Assembly (NCBI GenBank): GCA_003541875.1
Contig: DPLS01000395.1
Span: forward strand, 1 to 6,676
Direction: 5' to 3'
From: Bacteroidota bacterium
GTDB taxonomy: Bacteria > Bacteroidota > Ignavibacteria > UBA10030 > UBA6906
Length of the DNA: 6,676 nucleotides
Below, piece after piece: positions 1 through 5,829 of the stretch (position 1 is the stretch's first letter; each line of letters starts with the position of its first letter). A model generated the notes under the pieces. It did not search any database. It was not told the DNA's origin and worked only from the letters and a program-made list of their open reading frames with translations. A program made the position numbers and the translations under genes.

Positions 1-870
1 CAGACGCGTGAGCACATCCTGCTTGCGCGCCAGGTTGGCGTTCCCAAGATCGTCGTCTTCATGAATAAGTGCGACGCTGTTGATGATCCAGAGTTGCTTG
101 ACCTTGTGGAACTCGAACTCCGGGATTTGCTGAAGAAGTACGAATTCCCCGGCGACGAGATTCCCATTGTTCGTGGCAGCGCCCTCAAGGCGATGGAAGC
201 CGCGATCAAGCCCGAATCGAAGAGTGATGACCCAGCGTTCAAATGCATCTATGAACTCATGGACGCAGTCGACTCTTATATACCGGTTCCGGAACGCAAT
301 ACCGACAAGCCGTTCCTGATGCCTATCGAAGATGTGTTCTCGATTACTGGTCGTGGTACTGTGGGCACGGGACGTGTCGAGCGCGGCAAGGCAAAGGTTG
401 GTGATGAAGTTGAGCTCATTGGTCTCGGGGCACACAAGAAGACTGTCATCACGGGTGCAGAAATGTTCCGCAAGGAACTTGATGAGGTCCGGGCGGGTGA
501 CAACGCAGGGCTGCTGTTGCGTGGTGTTGACAAGACGGAGTTGGAGCGCGGTATGGTTGTTGCCAAACCAGGTTCGATCACTCCGCATATGAAGTTCAGT
601 GCACAAGTATACGTTCTCAAAAAGGAAGAAGGTGGCCGTCATACCCCGTTCTTCACGGGCTATCGTCCCCAGTTCTATTTCCGCACAACGGATGTGACTG
701 GTGTGGCGACGCTCCCTGGCGGGACGGAGATGATCATGCCGGGTGATAACGTCGACGGTATGGCGATTGAACTCATCTCACAGATCGCAATGGAAGAAGG
801 TCTTCGCTTCGCTATTCGCGAAGGCGGCCATACGGTCGGTGCGGGTGTTGTCACAAAGATTGTTGAGTAA
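1..870 (+). CDS. tuf: Elongation factor Tu, 3' part (5' end outside window)
   Basis: EF-Tu is the cytoplasmic GTPase that carries aminoacyl-tRNA to the ribosomal A site. The reading frame is open from base 1 ([15 protein letters not shown]), so the true start and the G1 to G3 nucleotide-binding motifs lie upstream; base 1 corresponds to about residue 115 of the E. coli protein. The 289 visible residues hold the G4 motif NKCD (window residues 22-25), the G5 SAL (60-62), domain 2 from about residue 102 ([20 protein letters not shown]) and domain 3 with [20 protein letters not shown] and [14 protein letters not shown] near the end. Compared with E. coli as remembered, there is an extra stretch of about 8 residues after G5 (around 70-77, KPESKSDD) and one extra residue in domain 3. 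It lies directly upstream of rpsJ, as at the usual str/S10 junction. Identity is certain; only the N-terminal third is unseen. Confidence 0.99.
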   Translation, partial: QTREHILLARQVGVPKIVVFMNKCDAVDDPELLDLVELELRDLLKKYEFPGDEIPIVRGSALKAMEAAIKPESKSDDPAFKCIYELMDAVDSYIPVPERNTDKPFLMPIEDVFSITGRGTVGTGRVERGKAKVGDEVELIGLGAHKKTVITGAEMFRKELDEVRAGDNAGLLLRGVDKTELERGMVVAKPGSITPHMKFSAQVYVLKKEEGGRHTPFFTGYRPQFYFRTTDVTGVATLPGGTEMIMPGDNVDGMAIELISQIAMEEGLRFAIREGGHTVGAGVVTKIVE

Positions 871-877
871 AACAAGT

Positions 878-912
878 CGGGGGCAGCCTCCGGTTGTCCC
901 CGTTTCGTTCGT
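878..912 (+). terminator. Terminator-like or attenuator hairpin between tuf and rpsJ
   Basis: Eight bases after the tuf stop, bases 878-888 can pair with 892-902 in an uninterrupted 11-bp stem (two G-U pairs, the rest Watson-Crick) closing a 3-base loop at 889-891. The tract after it is T-rich but broken by C and G (TTTCGTTCGTT). The form is that of an intrinsic terminator with a poor U-tract, so partial termination is the likely effect. This would let tuf be expressed above the ribosomal-protein genes downstream. It could instead be a 3' stability hairpin made after processing. The fold is read from the sequence; the function is inferred. Confidence 0.6.
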
Positions 913-936
913 TGATTAAACGGAGTTACTACTAAC

Positions 937-1245
937 GTGGCCGGGCAAAAAATACGCATCAAGCTGAAGTCGTACGATCACAACCTGATCGACAAGTCTG
1001 CGGAAAAAATCATCAAGACTGTGAAGTCAACAGGCGCTGTGGTCTCAGGCCCGATACCGTTACCCACGAAGCGTACGGTGTATACTGTGCTTCGTTCGCC
1101 CCACGTTGACAAGAAGTCGAGAGAGCAATTCGAGACGCGCGCCCACAAGCGCTTGATCGATATTCTCAACTCGACAAACAAGACCGTCGATTCCTTGATG
1201 AAGCTCGATTTGCCCGCAGGAGTTGACGTCGAGATCAAAGTATAA
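937..1245 (+). CDS. rpsJ: 30S ribosomal protein S10 (uS10)
   Basis: S10 is a protein of the 30S head and, in its free form, the partner (NusE) of NusB in transcription antitermination. The 102 residues match the family length (103 in E. coli). Visible signatures are [16 protein letters not shown] at the start, SGPIPLPT (residues 37-44) leading into the long tip loop, [19 protein letters not shown] (54-72) and the C-terminal [16 protein letters not shown]. The start is GTG at 937: it gives the expected N-terminus, there is no in-frame ATG upstream, and GGAG lies at 922-925, a rather long 11 bases away. It sits 66 bases after tuf and, unusually, 183 bases before rplC. Confidence 0.98.
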   Translation: MAGQKIRIKLKSYDHNLIDKSAEKIIKTVKSTGAVVSGPIPLPTKRTVYTVLRSPHVDKKSREQFETRAHKRLIDILNSTNKTVDSLMKLDLPAGVDVEIKV

Positions 1246-1268
1246 CTCGCGACAAATGGTCAAGGTGA

Positions 1269-1305
1269 GAGTTCGTCGCCGGCGGCGGTGCCGGTGAATG
1301 AACTC
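1269..1305 (+). promoter_or_regulatory. Hairpin I of the rpsJ-rplC gap
   Basis: GAGTTC (1269-1274) pairs with GAACTC (1300-1305) and CGCCGGC (1277-1283) pairs with GCCGGTG (1290-1296). G1275-T1299 and T1276-A1297 also pair, giving 15 base pairs interrupted only by a bulged A1298, closed by the loop GGCGGT. It is the strongest fold in the gap. No U-tract follows, so it does not look like a terminator. The 5' arm can also pair with 1308-1320. Confidence 0.5.
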
Positions 1306-1432
1306 GACGGCGTCGGAACTTCGATGTACTCGCCTCGCATACAAGGGGTGTGTGCGTCCGTTGCCGGGGTGCGATAGTTGTATCGTGCGTCGAAGATTGG
1401 TGTTGTCTTTCTATATGGATGAGATGTCATGA
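1298..1432 (+). CDS. Possible 44-codon small ORF overlapping the rplC start (doubtful)
   Basis: An ATG at 1298 opens a 44-codon frame ending in a TGA at 1430-1432 that shares bases with the rplC ATG (ATGA). The predicted peptide begins [13 protein letters not shown] and contains four cysteines (residues 10, 18, 25, 28, the last two as CDSC) and an RRR run at 31-33. It abuts the TGA of a 13-codon arginine-rich frame (1256-1297). Against it: there is no well-spaced Shine-Dalgarno, the ATG sits inside hairpin I, the residue mix is typical of a spurious frame, and any frame in this phase must stop at ATGA. I recognise no family. A chance ORF is more likely than a gene. Confidence 0.12.
   Translation: MNSTASELRCTRLAYKGCVRPLPGCDSCIVRRRLVLSFYMDEMS
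1336..1356 (+). promoter_or_regulatory. Hairpin II of the rpsJ-rplC gap
   Basis: CGCATACA (1336-1343) pairs along its full length with TGTGTGCG (1349-1356), with one G-T wobble, around the purine loop AGGGG. It lies between hairpins I and III and has no U-tract after it. A purine-rich loop in a ribosomal-protein gene leader could be a protein or RNA contact site, but this is speculation. Confidence 0.4.
1369..1388 (+). promoter_or_regulatory. Hairpin III of the rpsJ-rplC gap
   Basis: GTGCGATA (1369-1376) pairs with TATCGTGC (1381-1388) in 8 base pairs, two of them wobbles, around the loop GTTG. It ends 28 bases before the rplC Shine-Dalgarno at 1417. It is moderately stable at best, and a stem of this size can arise by chance in a region of this composition. 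Confidence 0.3.
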
Positions 1433-2061
1433 ACGGACTCTTAGGCAAAAAACTGGGAATGACGAGCGTCTTTGATGACGCTGGACAGGTAATTCCCTGT
1501 ACCGTGATTGAAGCAGGCCCCTGTTTCGTCACTCAAATCAAGACCAAGTCACGTGACGGTTATGAAGCCGTCCAGGTTGGCTTTGATACGAAGCCCGAGC
1601 GGCTTGTCACGAAACCCTTGAAGGGGCATTTTGGGAAAGCCAACGCGAAGCCCATGCGAATCGTTCGCGAATTCCGCGAGAACGGGGTGAGCGAACTCCA
1701 GCCCGGACAAGAGATCAAGGTAACATCGGTATTTACAAAGGGCGATACGGTCTCCGTGATTGGAACGTCGAAAGGACGTGGGTTCCAGGGAGTTGTGAAG
1801 CGTCATCATTTTGGTGGTGGATTCAGAACGCATGGACAGAGCGACCGCGAACGCGCTCCGGGTTCGATTGGCTCATCGTCGCATCCATCGCGTGTGTTCA
1901 AAGGGATGCGTATGGCAGGCCGGATGGGAGGCGAGCAGGTTACAGTCCGCAATCTGAAAGTTGTGGGTATCATCCCCGACTCAAACCTCCTGCTCATCAG
2001 AGGATCGGTGCCGGGAGCCATCAATGGCTATGTTGAGATTCATAAAATCGTCGCTCAATAA
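1429..2061 (+). CDS. rplC: 50S ribosomal protein L3 (uL3)
   Basis: L3 binds 23S rRNA early in 50S assembly and sends a long extension toward the peptidyl-transferase centre. The 210 residues match the usual length (209 in E. coli). Signatures are [15 protein letters not shown] at the start, [17 protein letters not shown] (112-128) and [15 protein letters not shown] (134-148) in the central extension, [20 protein letters not shown] (156-175) and [15 protein letters not shown] (186-200). The start at 1429 gives the canonical N-terminus and has GGATGAG at 1417-1423. The glutamine that PrmB methylates in E. coli (Gln150) aligns here with Ser151 in the SSSHPS loop. It follows the long structured gap and is 22 bases from rplD. 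Confidence 0.98.
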   Translation: MNGLLGKKLGMTSVFDDAGQVIPCTVIEAGPCFVTQIKTKSRDGYEAVQVGFDTKPERLVTKPLKGHFGKANAKPMRIVREFRENGVSELQPGQEIKVTSVFTKGDTVSVIGTSKGRGFQGVVKRHHFGGGFRTHGQSDRERAPGSIGSSSHPSRVFKGMRMAGRMGGEQVTVRNLKVVGIIPDSNLLLIRGSVPGAINGYVEIHKIVAQ

Positions 2062-2071
2062 TTAATTCAAC

Positions 2072-2076
2072 GAGAG
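2072..2076 (+). promoter_or_regulatory. Shine-Dalgarno deciding the rplD start
   Basis: GAGAG lies 7 bases before ATG 2084 but only 1 base before the in-frame TTG at 2078. The spacing selects the ATG, making the protein two residues shorter than the longest possible frame. Confidence 0.6.
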
Positions 2077-2083
2077 TTTGGCA

Positions 2084-2713
2084 ATGGAGTTGGAAGTTTA
2101 CAAAAAAGACGGAACCAAGTCGGGCGAGAAGGTGAAGCTTTCCGATGACATTTTCGGGATTGAGCCGAACGAGCACGCAATCTATCGGGCGGTTCGCGTA
2201 TATCTCGACAATCAGCGCCAGGGAACTTCCAAGGTGAAGACGCGCGCAGAAGTCCGCGGTGGCGGGAAGAAGCCCTTCAAGCAGAAGGGGACCGGCAACG
2301 CGCGTCAGGGTACATCGCGTTCGCCTGTGATGATCGGTGGAGGATCCATCTTCGGACCGAAGCCCCGAGACTATACTTCAAAGCTTCCGACACAGCTTCA
2401 CAGGCTTGCCAGGAAATCTGCGCTCTCCGCAAAAGCCAAGGAAGGGCAGATAAGAATTGTTGAAGATTTTTCGTTCGATGCTCCCAAGACGAAGGATATG
2501 GTGTCCGTGCTCAAGGCCCTGCAGATCGAACGTTCGAAAACATTGCTGCTGATGCCAAGGAACGATGGCAACATTGTGAAATCGGGGAGAAACATTCCGA
2601 AGTTCTTCATCAAAGAAGCCGACAAGGCTTCGACATATGATTTCGTGAACAACACCACACTGCTCATACAGAAGAGTGCGGTTGAAGTTCTTCAGAATAC
2701 GTTTAAGAATTAA
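2084..2713 (+). CDS. rplD: 50S ribosomal protein L4 (uL4)
   Basis: L4 is an early-assembly 23S rRNA-binding protein whose extended loop lines the peptide exit tunnel beside L22; in E. coli it also represses its own operon. The 209-residue product (201 in E. coli) has the globular N-terminal part, then the basic loop with TRAEVRGGGKKPFKQKGTGN (53-72), ARQGTSRSPVMIGGGSIFGP (73-92) and KPRDYTSKLP (93-102), and the C-terminal lobe with IVEDFSFDAPKTKDMVSVLK (125-144) and LLIQKSAVEVL (193-203). An in-frame TTG at 2078 would add two residues, but the GAGAG at 2072-2076 is correctly spaced only for the ATG at 2084. It is 17 bases before rplW. Confidence 0.97.
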   Translation: MELEVYKKDGTKSGEKVKLSDDIFGIEPNEHAIYRAVRVYLDNQRQGTSKVKTRAEVRGGGKKPFKQKGTGNARQGTSRSPVMIGGGSIFGPKPRDYTSKLPTQLHRLARKSALSAKAKEGQIRIVEDFSFDAPKTKDMVSVLKALQIERSKTLLLMPRNDGNIVKSGRNIPKFFIKEADKASTYDFVNNTTLLIQKSAVEVLQNTFKN

Positions 2714-2730
2714 CGTAGCGGGAAGACAGT

Positions 2731-3021
2731 ATGATCAGCATAATCAAACGGCCAATCGTCACCGAGAAGATGACCGAGCTACAGGATAAGGGTCACTACG
2801 CGTTTGAGGTGGACTTCAACGCCAACAAGATTCAGATCGCACAGGCAGTGGAGAAGAAGTTCAATGTCACCGTCCTTAACGTGAGAACGATGAAGCACAA
2901 AGGGAAGAGCAAGTCCCAGTTGACACGCAAAGGCCGTTTCGAAGGACGAACGTCCCGGTGGAAGAAGGCAATGGTGCGATTGAAGGAAGGCGATAAGATC
3001 GAATTCTTCCAGAATGTGTAG
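2731..3021 (+). CDS. rplW: 50S ribosomal protein L23 (uL23)
   Basis: L23 sits at the exit of the peptide tunnel and is the docking point for trigger factor and the signal recognition particle. The 96 residues match the family (100 in E. coli). The start IIKRPIVTEKMTELQ (4-18) is the family hallmark, followed by YAFEVDFNANKIQIAQAVEK (23-42), FNVTVLNVRTMKHKGK (44-59) and the basic segment KGRFEGRTSRWKKAMVRLK (67-85). GGGAAGA at 2720-2726 serves as Shine-Dalgarno for the ATG. It lies between L4 and L2 in the standard S10 order, with a 19-base gap to rplB. Confidence 0.98.
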   Translation: MISIIKRPIVTEKMTELQDKGHYAFEVDFNANKIQIAQAVEKKFNVTVLNVRTMKHKGKSKSQLTRKGRFEGRTSRWKKAMVRLKEGDKIEFFQNV

Positions 3022-3040
3022 TTAGCGAAAGAAGAGCATT

Positions 3041-3868
3041 ATGGCACTGCGAAAACTAAAACCAGTTACACCGGGCACTCGATGGATGTCGGTCTCCTCG
3101 TTCAATGAGGTGACGAAGACGAGGCCTGAGAAAGCCCTCCTCGAACCGTTGAAGAAATCGGGCGGACGGAACAATACGGGACGGATCACGTCGCGGCATC
3201 GCGGCGGCGGCCACAAGCGGTTCTACCGCATCATCGACTTCAAGCGCAACAAGCTTGGTATGGACGCAAAGGTCGTTGCGATCGAGTATGATCCCAATCG
3301 CTCGGCACGCATTGCATTGTTGCAGTATGCCGATGGCGAGAAGCGCTACATCGTGGCAGCGGATGGAGTGAAAGTGGGTGAGGTGCTGCGTTCCGGTTCT
3401 GATGCCGAAATCAAAGTTGGGAACGCGATGCCGCTTGCCAATATCCCTCCGGGTACGTTCGTGCATAACATTGAGATGCGGCCGGGCAAGGGTGGTCAGA
3501 TGGCGCGAAGTGCTGGGGCATCGGTGCAGCTTATGGCTAAGGAGGGAAAGTTCGCTCAGTTGCGATTGCCTTCTGGTGAAATTCGTAACGTGCCGGCAGA
3601 GTGCTTTGCCACTATCGGCATGGTCAGCAACGCCGATCATGAAAATATAAGCGTCGGGAAAGCTGGTCGCTCGCGATGGCTTGGCATTCGACCACAATCG
3701 CGTGGAGTGGTAATGAACCCGGTCGATCATCCTCATGGTGGAGGTGAGGGGAAATCGCCACAGGGAAACCCGCATCCGGTGTCTCCCTGGGGATGGCACA
3801 CGAAGGGGAAGAAGACGCGATGGAGAAAGAACCCGTCGAGCAAGTATATCGTCAAACGTCGGAAGTAA
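3041..3868 (+). CDS. rplB: 50S ribosomal protein L2 (uL2)
   Basis: L2 is among the most conserved ribosomal proteins; it is needed for subunit association and peptidyl-transferase activity. The 275 residues compare with 273 in E. coli. Visible in order are KPVTPGTRW (7-15), [20 protein letters not shown] (40-59), [17 protein letters not shown] (62-78), [20 protein letters not shown] (82-101), the [13 protein letters not shown] block of the SH3-like domain and the C-terminal [13 protein letters not shown]. One of the two histidines in that motif (residues 230 and 232) corresponds to the functionally important His229 of E. coli. The tail [20 protein letters not shown] is basic and binds RNA. 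The [11 protein letters not shown] segment near residues 29-39 resembles Bacteroidetes/Chlorobi versions. The Shine-Dalgarno is weak (AGAAGAG, 3030-3036). Confidence 0.99.
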   Translation: MALRKLKPVTPGTRWMSVSSFNEVTKTRPEKALLEPLKKSGGRNNTGRITSRHRGGGHKRFYRIIDFKRNKLGMDAKVVAIEYDPNRSARIALLQYADGEKRYIVAADGVKVGEVLRSGSDAEIKVGNAMPLANIPPGTFVHNIEMRPGKGGQMARSAGASVQLMAKEGKFAQLRLPSGEIRNVPAECFATIGMVSNADHENISVGKAGRSRWLGIRPQSRGVVMNPVDHPHGGGEGKSPQGNPHPVSPWGWHTKGKKTRWRKNPSSKYIVKRRK

Positions 3869-3895
3869 TGCCGTTAACGTCAAGGAACTGAGATT

Positions 3896-4183
3896 ATGAG
3901 TCGTTCATTGAAGAAGGGTCCGTTCGTAAGCCTCCGAGTACAGGAGCAGGTTGCGGCACTCAACAAATCAAATCAGAAGAAAGTCATCAAGACGTGGTCG
4001 CGAGCATCCACGATCACTCCTGAGTTTGTAGGACACACGTTCGCTGTCCACAACGGTAACAAATTCATTCCCGTCTATATCCACGAGGGTATGGTGGGGC
4101 ACAAGCTGGGAGAGTTTGCACCGACACGGACATTCCGCGTGCACCCCGGCATCAAGAAGGAAGAAACCACAAGCGCTGCATAA
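3896..4183 (+). CDS. rpsS: 30S ribosomal protein S19 (uS19)
   Basis: S19 lies in the 30S head with S13, near the A-site tRNA and the bridge to the large subunit. The 95 residues (92 in E. coli) begin [10 protein letters not shown] and continue with [20 protein letters not shown] (28-47), [20 protein letters not shown] (49-68) and [17 protein letters not shown] (69-85), all family hallmarks. The last residues (KKEETTSAA) are a short variable tail. AAGGA at 3882-3886, 9 bases from the ATG, is a good Shine-Dalgarno. It is 27 bases from both rplB and rplV. Confidence 0.98.
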   Translation: MSRSLKKGPFVSLRVQEQVAALNKSNQKKVIKTWSRASTITPEFVGHTFAVHNGNKFIPVYIHEGMVGHKLGEFAPTRTFRVHPGIKKEETTSAA

Positions 4184-4210
4184 GACAAAGAGTTTGTTAG
4201 GAAGAGACAC

Positions 4211-4654
4211 ATGGAAGCTCGCGCAATAAACAGATACATTGGCTCGTCGCCCCGCAAGATGCGGTTGGTGATTGATTTGATCCGCGGAAAGTCAGTCGAT
4301 GCCGCGATTCACATTCTCCATTTTTCTCCAAAGCATGCCTCCAAGGTTGCAGAGAAGGTGCTGAGGTCAGCCGTTTCCAATTTGCAGAGCCAGGAAGACG
4401 GTGGTCGCCTCGGACCGGAAGACATGCTCGTGAAGACCGCATTTGTCGACGGGGGAATGACGATGAAGCGCATCAGTCCCGCCCCGATGGGACGAGCATT
4501 CAGGATCCGCAAGCGGTCCAACCATATCACGATTGTTGTGGCATCGAAAGCTACTGCTCCTGTTAAGAAGTCGGCAACGGCCACCAAGCCGGCTGCTAAG
4601 ACAGAAATAAAAGCTCCAAAGCAAAAAGTGAAAGAAGCGGCAACAACGTCGTAA
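4211..4654 (+). CDS. rplV: 50S ribosomal protein L22 (uL22) with a basic C-terminal tail
   Basis: L22 binds all six domains of 23S rRNA and its beta-hairpin lines the exit tunnel opposite L4. The core, residues 1 to about 113, has the family signatures SSPRKMRLVIDLIRGKSVDA (12-31), KVAEKVLRSAVSN (45-57) and the hairpin MKRISPAPMGRAFRIRKRSN (85-104), followed by HITIVVASK. The MKR at the hairpin (85-87) is the site whose deletion gives macrolide resistance in E. coli; here it is intact. The protein has 147 residues against 110 in E. coli; the extra 34 or so (about 114-147) are low-complexity, rich in Ala, Lys, Thr and Pro, and probably disordered. AGGA at 4199-4202 is the Shine-Dalgarno. It precedes rpsC by 25 bases. 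Confidence 0.97.
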   Translation: MEARAINRYIGSSPRKMRLVIDLIRGKSVDAAIHILHFSPKHASKVAEKVLRSAVSNLQSQEDGGRLGPEDMLVKTAFVDGGMTMKRISPAPMGRAFRIRKRSNHITIVVASKATAPVKKSATATKPAAKTEIKAPKQKVKEAATTS

Positions 4655-4662
4655 TTGATTTT

Positions 4663-4682
4663 ACCTTCGAGGAGGTTCATTG
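4663..4682 (+). promoter_or_regulatory. Strong Shine-Dalgarno inside a small stem, with TTG start of rpsC
   Basis: GAGGAGGT (4669-4676) is the best Shine-Dalgarno match in the window, but ACCTT (4663-4667) can pair with GAGGT (4672-4676) in 5 base pairs around the loop CGAG, hiding most of it. It ends only 3 bases before a TTG start at 4680. The strong site may compensate for the weak codon. A stem this short would open easily, so any regulatory role is uncertain. Confidence 0.45.
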
Positions 4683-5351
4683 GGACAAAAAGTACATCCG
4701 GTCGGCTTACGCTTGGGCATCATTCGCTCGTGGGATTCGAACTGGTATGATGAGAAGTCGTTCGCGTCAAAGCTGAGCGAAGATATCACTGTTCGGGACT
4801 ACGTGCGCAACAGGCTCAAGAAGGCGGGCATCTCCCGCATCCTTATCGAGCGGACACCAAAGCGGGCAGTCATCACAATTAACACTTCCCGTCCCGGTAT
4901 CGTCATTGGTCGCAGTGGAAAGGAGATCTCCCAGCTCGAAGAAGAGCTTAAGAAAATCACCAACAAGGAAGTCAAGATTCTCATTAATGAAATCAAGCGT
5001 CCGGAACTCGACGCGTACCTTGTTGCCGAAAACGTCGCTCAACAGATTGAGGGGCGTATTGCGTTCCGCAGAGCGATGAAGAGCGGCATCACTGCTGCGA
5101 TGAGGATGGGGGCCGAAGGTGTCCGCGTCATGACTTCCGGTCGGCTTGGTGGTGCAGAAATAGCACGACGCGAACAGTACAAGGAGGGGCGCATCCCGCT
5201 TCACACACTGCGTGCGGATATTGACTATGCAACAGCTACGGCGAGAACCGTCTACGGTGCCATCGGAGTGAAGGTGTGGATCTGCAAAGGCGAGGTGCTG
5301 GACGCCCAGGCGCATCAGCAAGCACCGGTCAGACACGGTCATAACGTTTGA
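4680..5351 (+). CDS. rpsC: 30S ribosomal protein S3 (uS3), TTG start
   Basis: S3 forms part of the mRNA entry channel of the 30S subunit and of its helicase activity. The 223 residues (233 in E. coli) start [20 protein letters not shown], then a type II KH domain with the loop GRSG at 77-80 inside [13 protein letters not shown], and the C-terminal domain with [14 protein letters not shown] (124-137), [20 protein letters not shown] (153-172) and [14 protein letters not shown] (173-186). Arg130, Arg131 and Lys134 match residues linked to helicase function in E. coli. The start must be TTG at 4680: it alone gives the canonical MGQKVHP N-terminus, and no ATG is in frame nearby. The C-terminus after GEVL is short. 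The EIKRPELDA segment (104-112) resembles Bacteroidetes S3. Confidence 0.97.
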   Translation: MGQKVHPVGLRLGIIRSWDSNWYDEKSFASKLSEDITVRDYVRNRLKKAGISRILIERTPKRAVITINTSRPGIVIGRSGKEISQLEEELKKITNKEVKILINEIKRPELDAYLVAENVAQQIEGRIAFRRAMKSGITAAMRMGAEGVRVMTSGRLGGAEIARREQYKEGRIPLHTLRADIDYATATARTVYGAIGVKVWICKGEVLDAQAHQQAPVRHGHNV

Positions 5352-5370
5352 AATTGTGGAGTAGCAGCAC

Positions 5371-5796
5371 ATGTTAATGCCCAAGAGAGTCAAGTACAGA
5401 AAAGCACAACGCGGTCGAATGCGCGGCAAGGCTAAGCGCGGTTCGGCGGTTGCATTCGGCGATTTCGGGTTGAAAGCGCTTGCCCCTGGCTGGATTACCC
5501 AGCGCCAGATTGAAGCATCACGTGTTAGTCTCACACGTATGATGAAACGTGAAGGCAAGGTCTGGATCAGGATTTTCCCTGACAAGCCGGTAACGAAGAA
5601 GCCTGCAGAAACGCGCATGGGAAAAGGGAAGGGAGCGCCTGAGTACTGGGTTGCGGTGGTTAAACCCGGTCGAATTCTGTTTGAAGTCGGTGGGACTTCA
5701 AAAGAAGTCGCAATCGAAGCCTTGACACTGGCCTCGCACAAGCTTCCCATCAAAACGAAGATCTCCGTGCGGCCAGACTACGAAGTCAGCCATTAA
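5371..5796 (+). CDS. rplP: 50S ribosomal protein L16 (uL16)
   Basis: L16 is a late-assembling 50S protein that contacts the A-site tRNA elbow and organises the peptidyl-transferase region. The 141 residues (136 in E. coli) begin [20 protein letters not shown], the expected N-terminus, so ATG 5371 is the start rather than the ATG two codons on. Further signatures are [20 protein letters not shown] (29-48), [19 protein letters not shown] (62-80), [16 protein letters not shown] (81-96) and KLPIKTKI. Arg82 matches the arginine hydroxylated in E. coli L16 (Arg81); whether this organism has the hydroxylase cannot be seen here. GGAG at 5358-5361, 9 bases upstream, is the Shine-Dalgarno. It lies 19 bases after rpsC and 33 before rpmC. 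Confidence 0.98.
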   Translation: MLMPKRVKYRKAQRGRMRGKAKRGSAVAFGDFGLKALAPGWITQRQIEASRVSLTRMMKREGKVWIRIFPDKPVTKKPAETRMGKGKGAPEYWVAVVKPGRILFEVGGTSKEVAIEALTLASHKLPIKTKISVRPDYEVSH

Positions 5797-5829
5797 TCTG
5801 GAATGTGAATTCAGTAGAGAGTTGAGTGT

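Larger units (their letters stand above)
1246..1428 (+). promoter_or_regulatory. Long structured gap between rpsJ and rplC, candidate RNA leader
   Basis: The 183 bases between the rpsJ stop and the rplC start hold no recognisable gene, while every gap downstream is 33 bases or less. On the + strand it can fold into three separate hairpins (1269-1305, 1336-1356, 1369-1388) before the rplC Shine-Dalgarno GGATGAG at 1417-1423. I see no convincing sigma-factor promoter in it, neither a TTGACA/TATAAT pair nor a Bacteroidetes-type TAnnTTTG box. In E. coli, L4 regulates the S10 operon through a leader upstream of rpsJ; a leader at this internal position controlling rplC onward is an inference from position and fold only. 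Two short ORFs in one frame (1256-1297, 1298-1432) also occupy it but are weak. Confidence 0.4.

Noticed and set aside
1361..1416. Possible promoter with TTGCCG or TTGTAT as a -35 box and TATATG as a -10 box.
   Set aside because: Spacing between candidate boxes does not fit, and TATATG lies too close to the rplC start to leave room for a leader and its Shine-Dalgarno.
1419..1430. A small hairpin ATGA-GATG-TCAT over the rplC ribosome-binding site.
   Set aside because: Four base pairs, mostly A-T, are too few to support a regulatory claim.
1260..1532. A 90-codon minus-strand frame covering the rpsJ-rplC gap.
   Set aside because: It extends into the start of rplC, has no recognisable motif and offers no sign of being the reason for the long gap.
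2078..2083. TTG at 2078 as the rplD start.
   Set aside because: It leaves only one base between GAGAG and the start codon; ATG 2084 has normal spacing and gives an ordinary L4 N-terminus.
3056..3883. A 275-codon open frame on the minus strand opposite rplB.
   Set aside because: It mirrors almost all of L2 and has no recognisable domain; the length reflects few stop complements in rplB codon usage.
4767..5753. A 328-codon open frame on the minus strand across rpsC and rplP.
   Set aside because: It lies antisense to two certain ribosomal-protein genes, shows no family motif and is rich in Cys, His and Arg as expected from reverse-reading biased codons.
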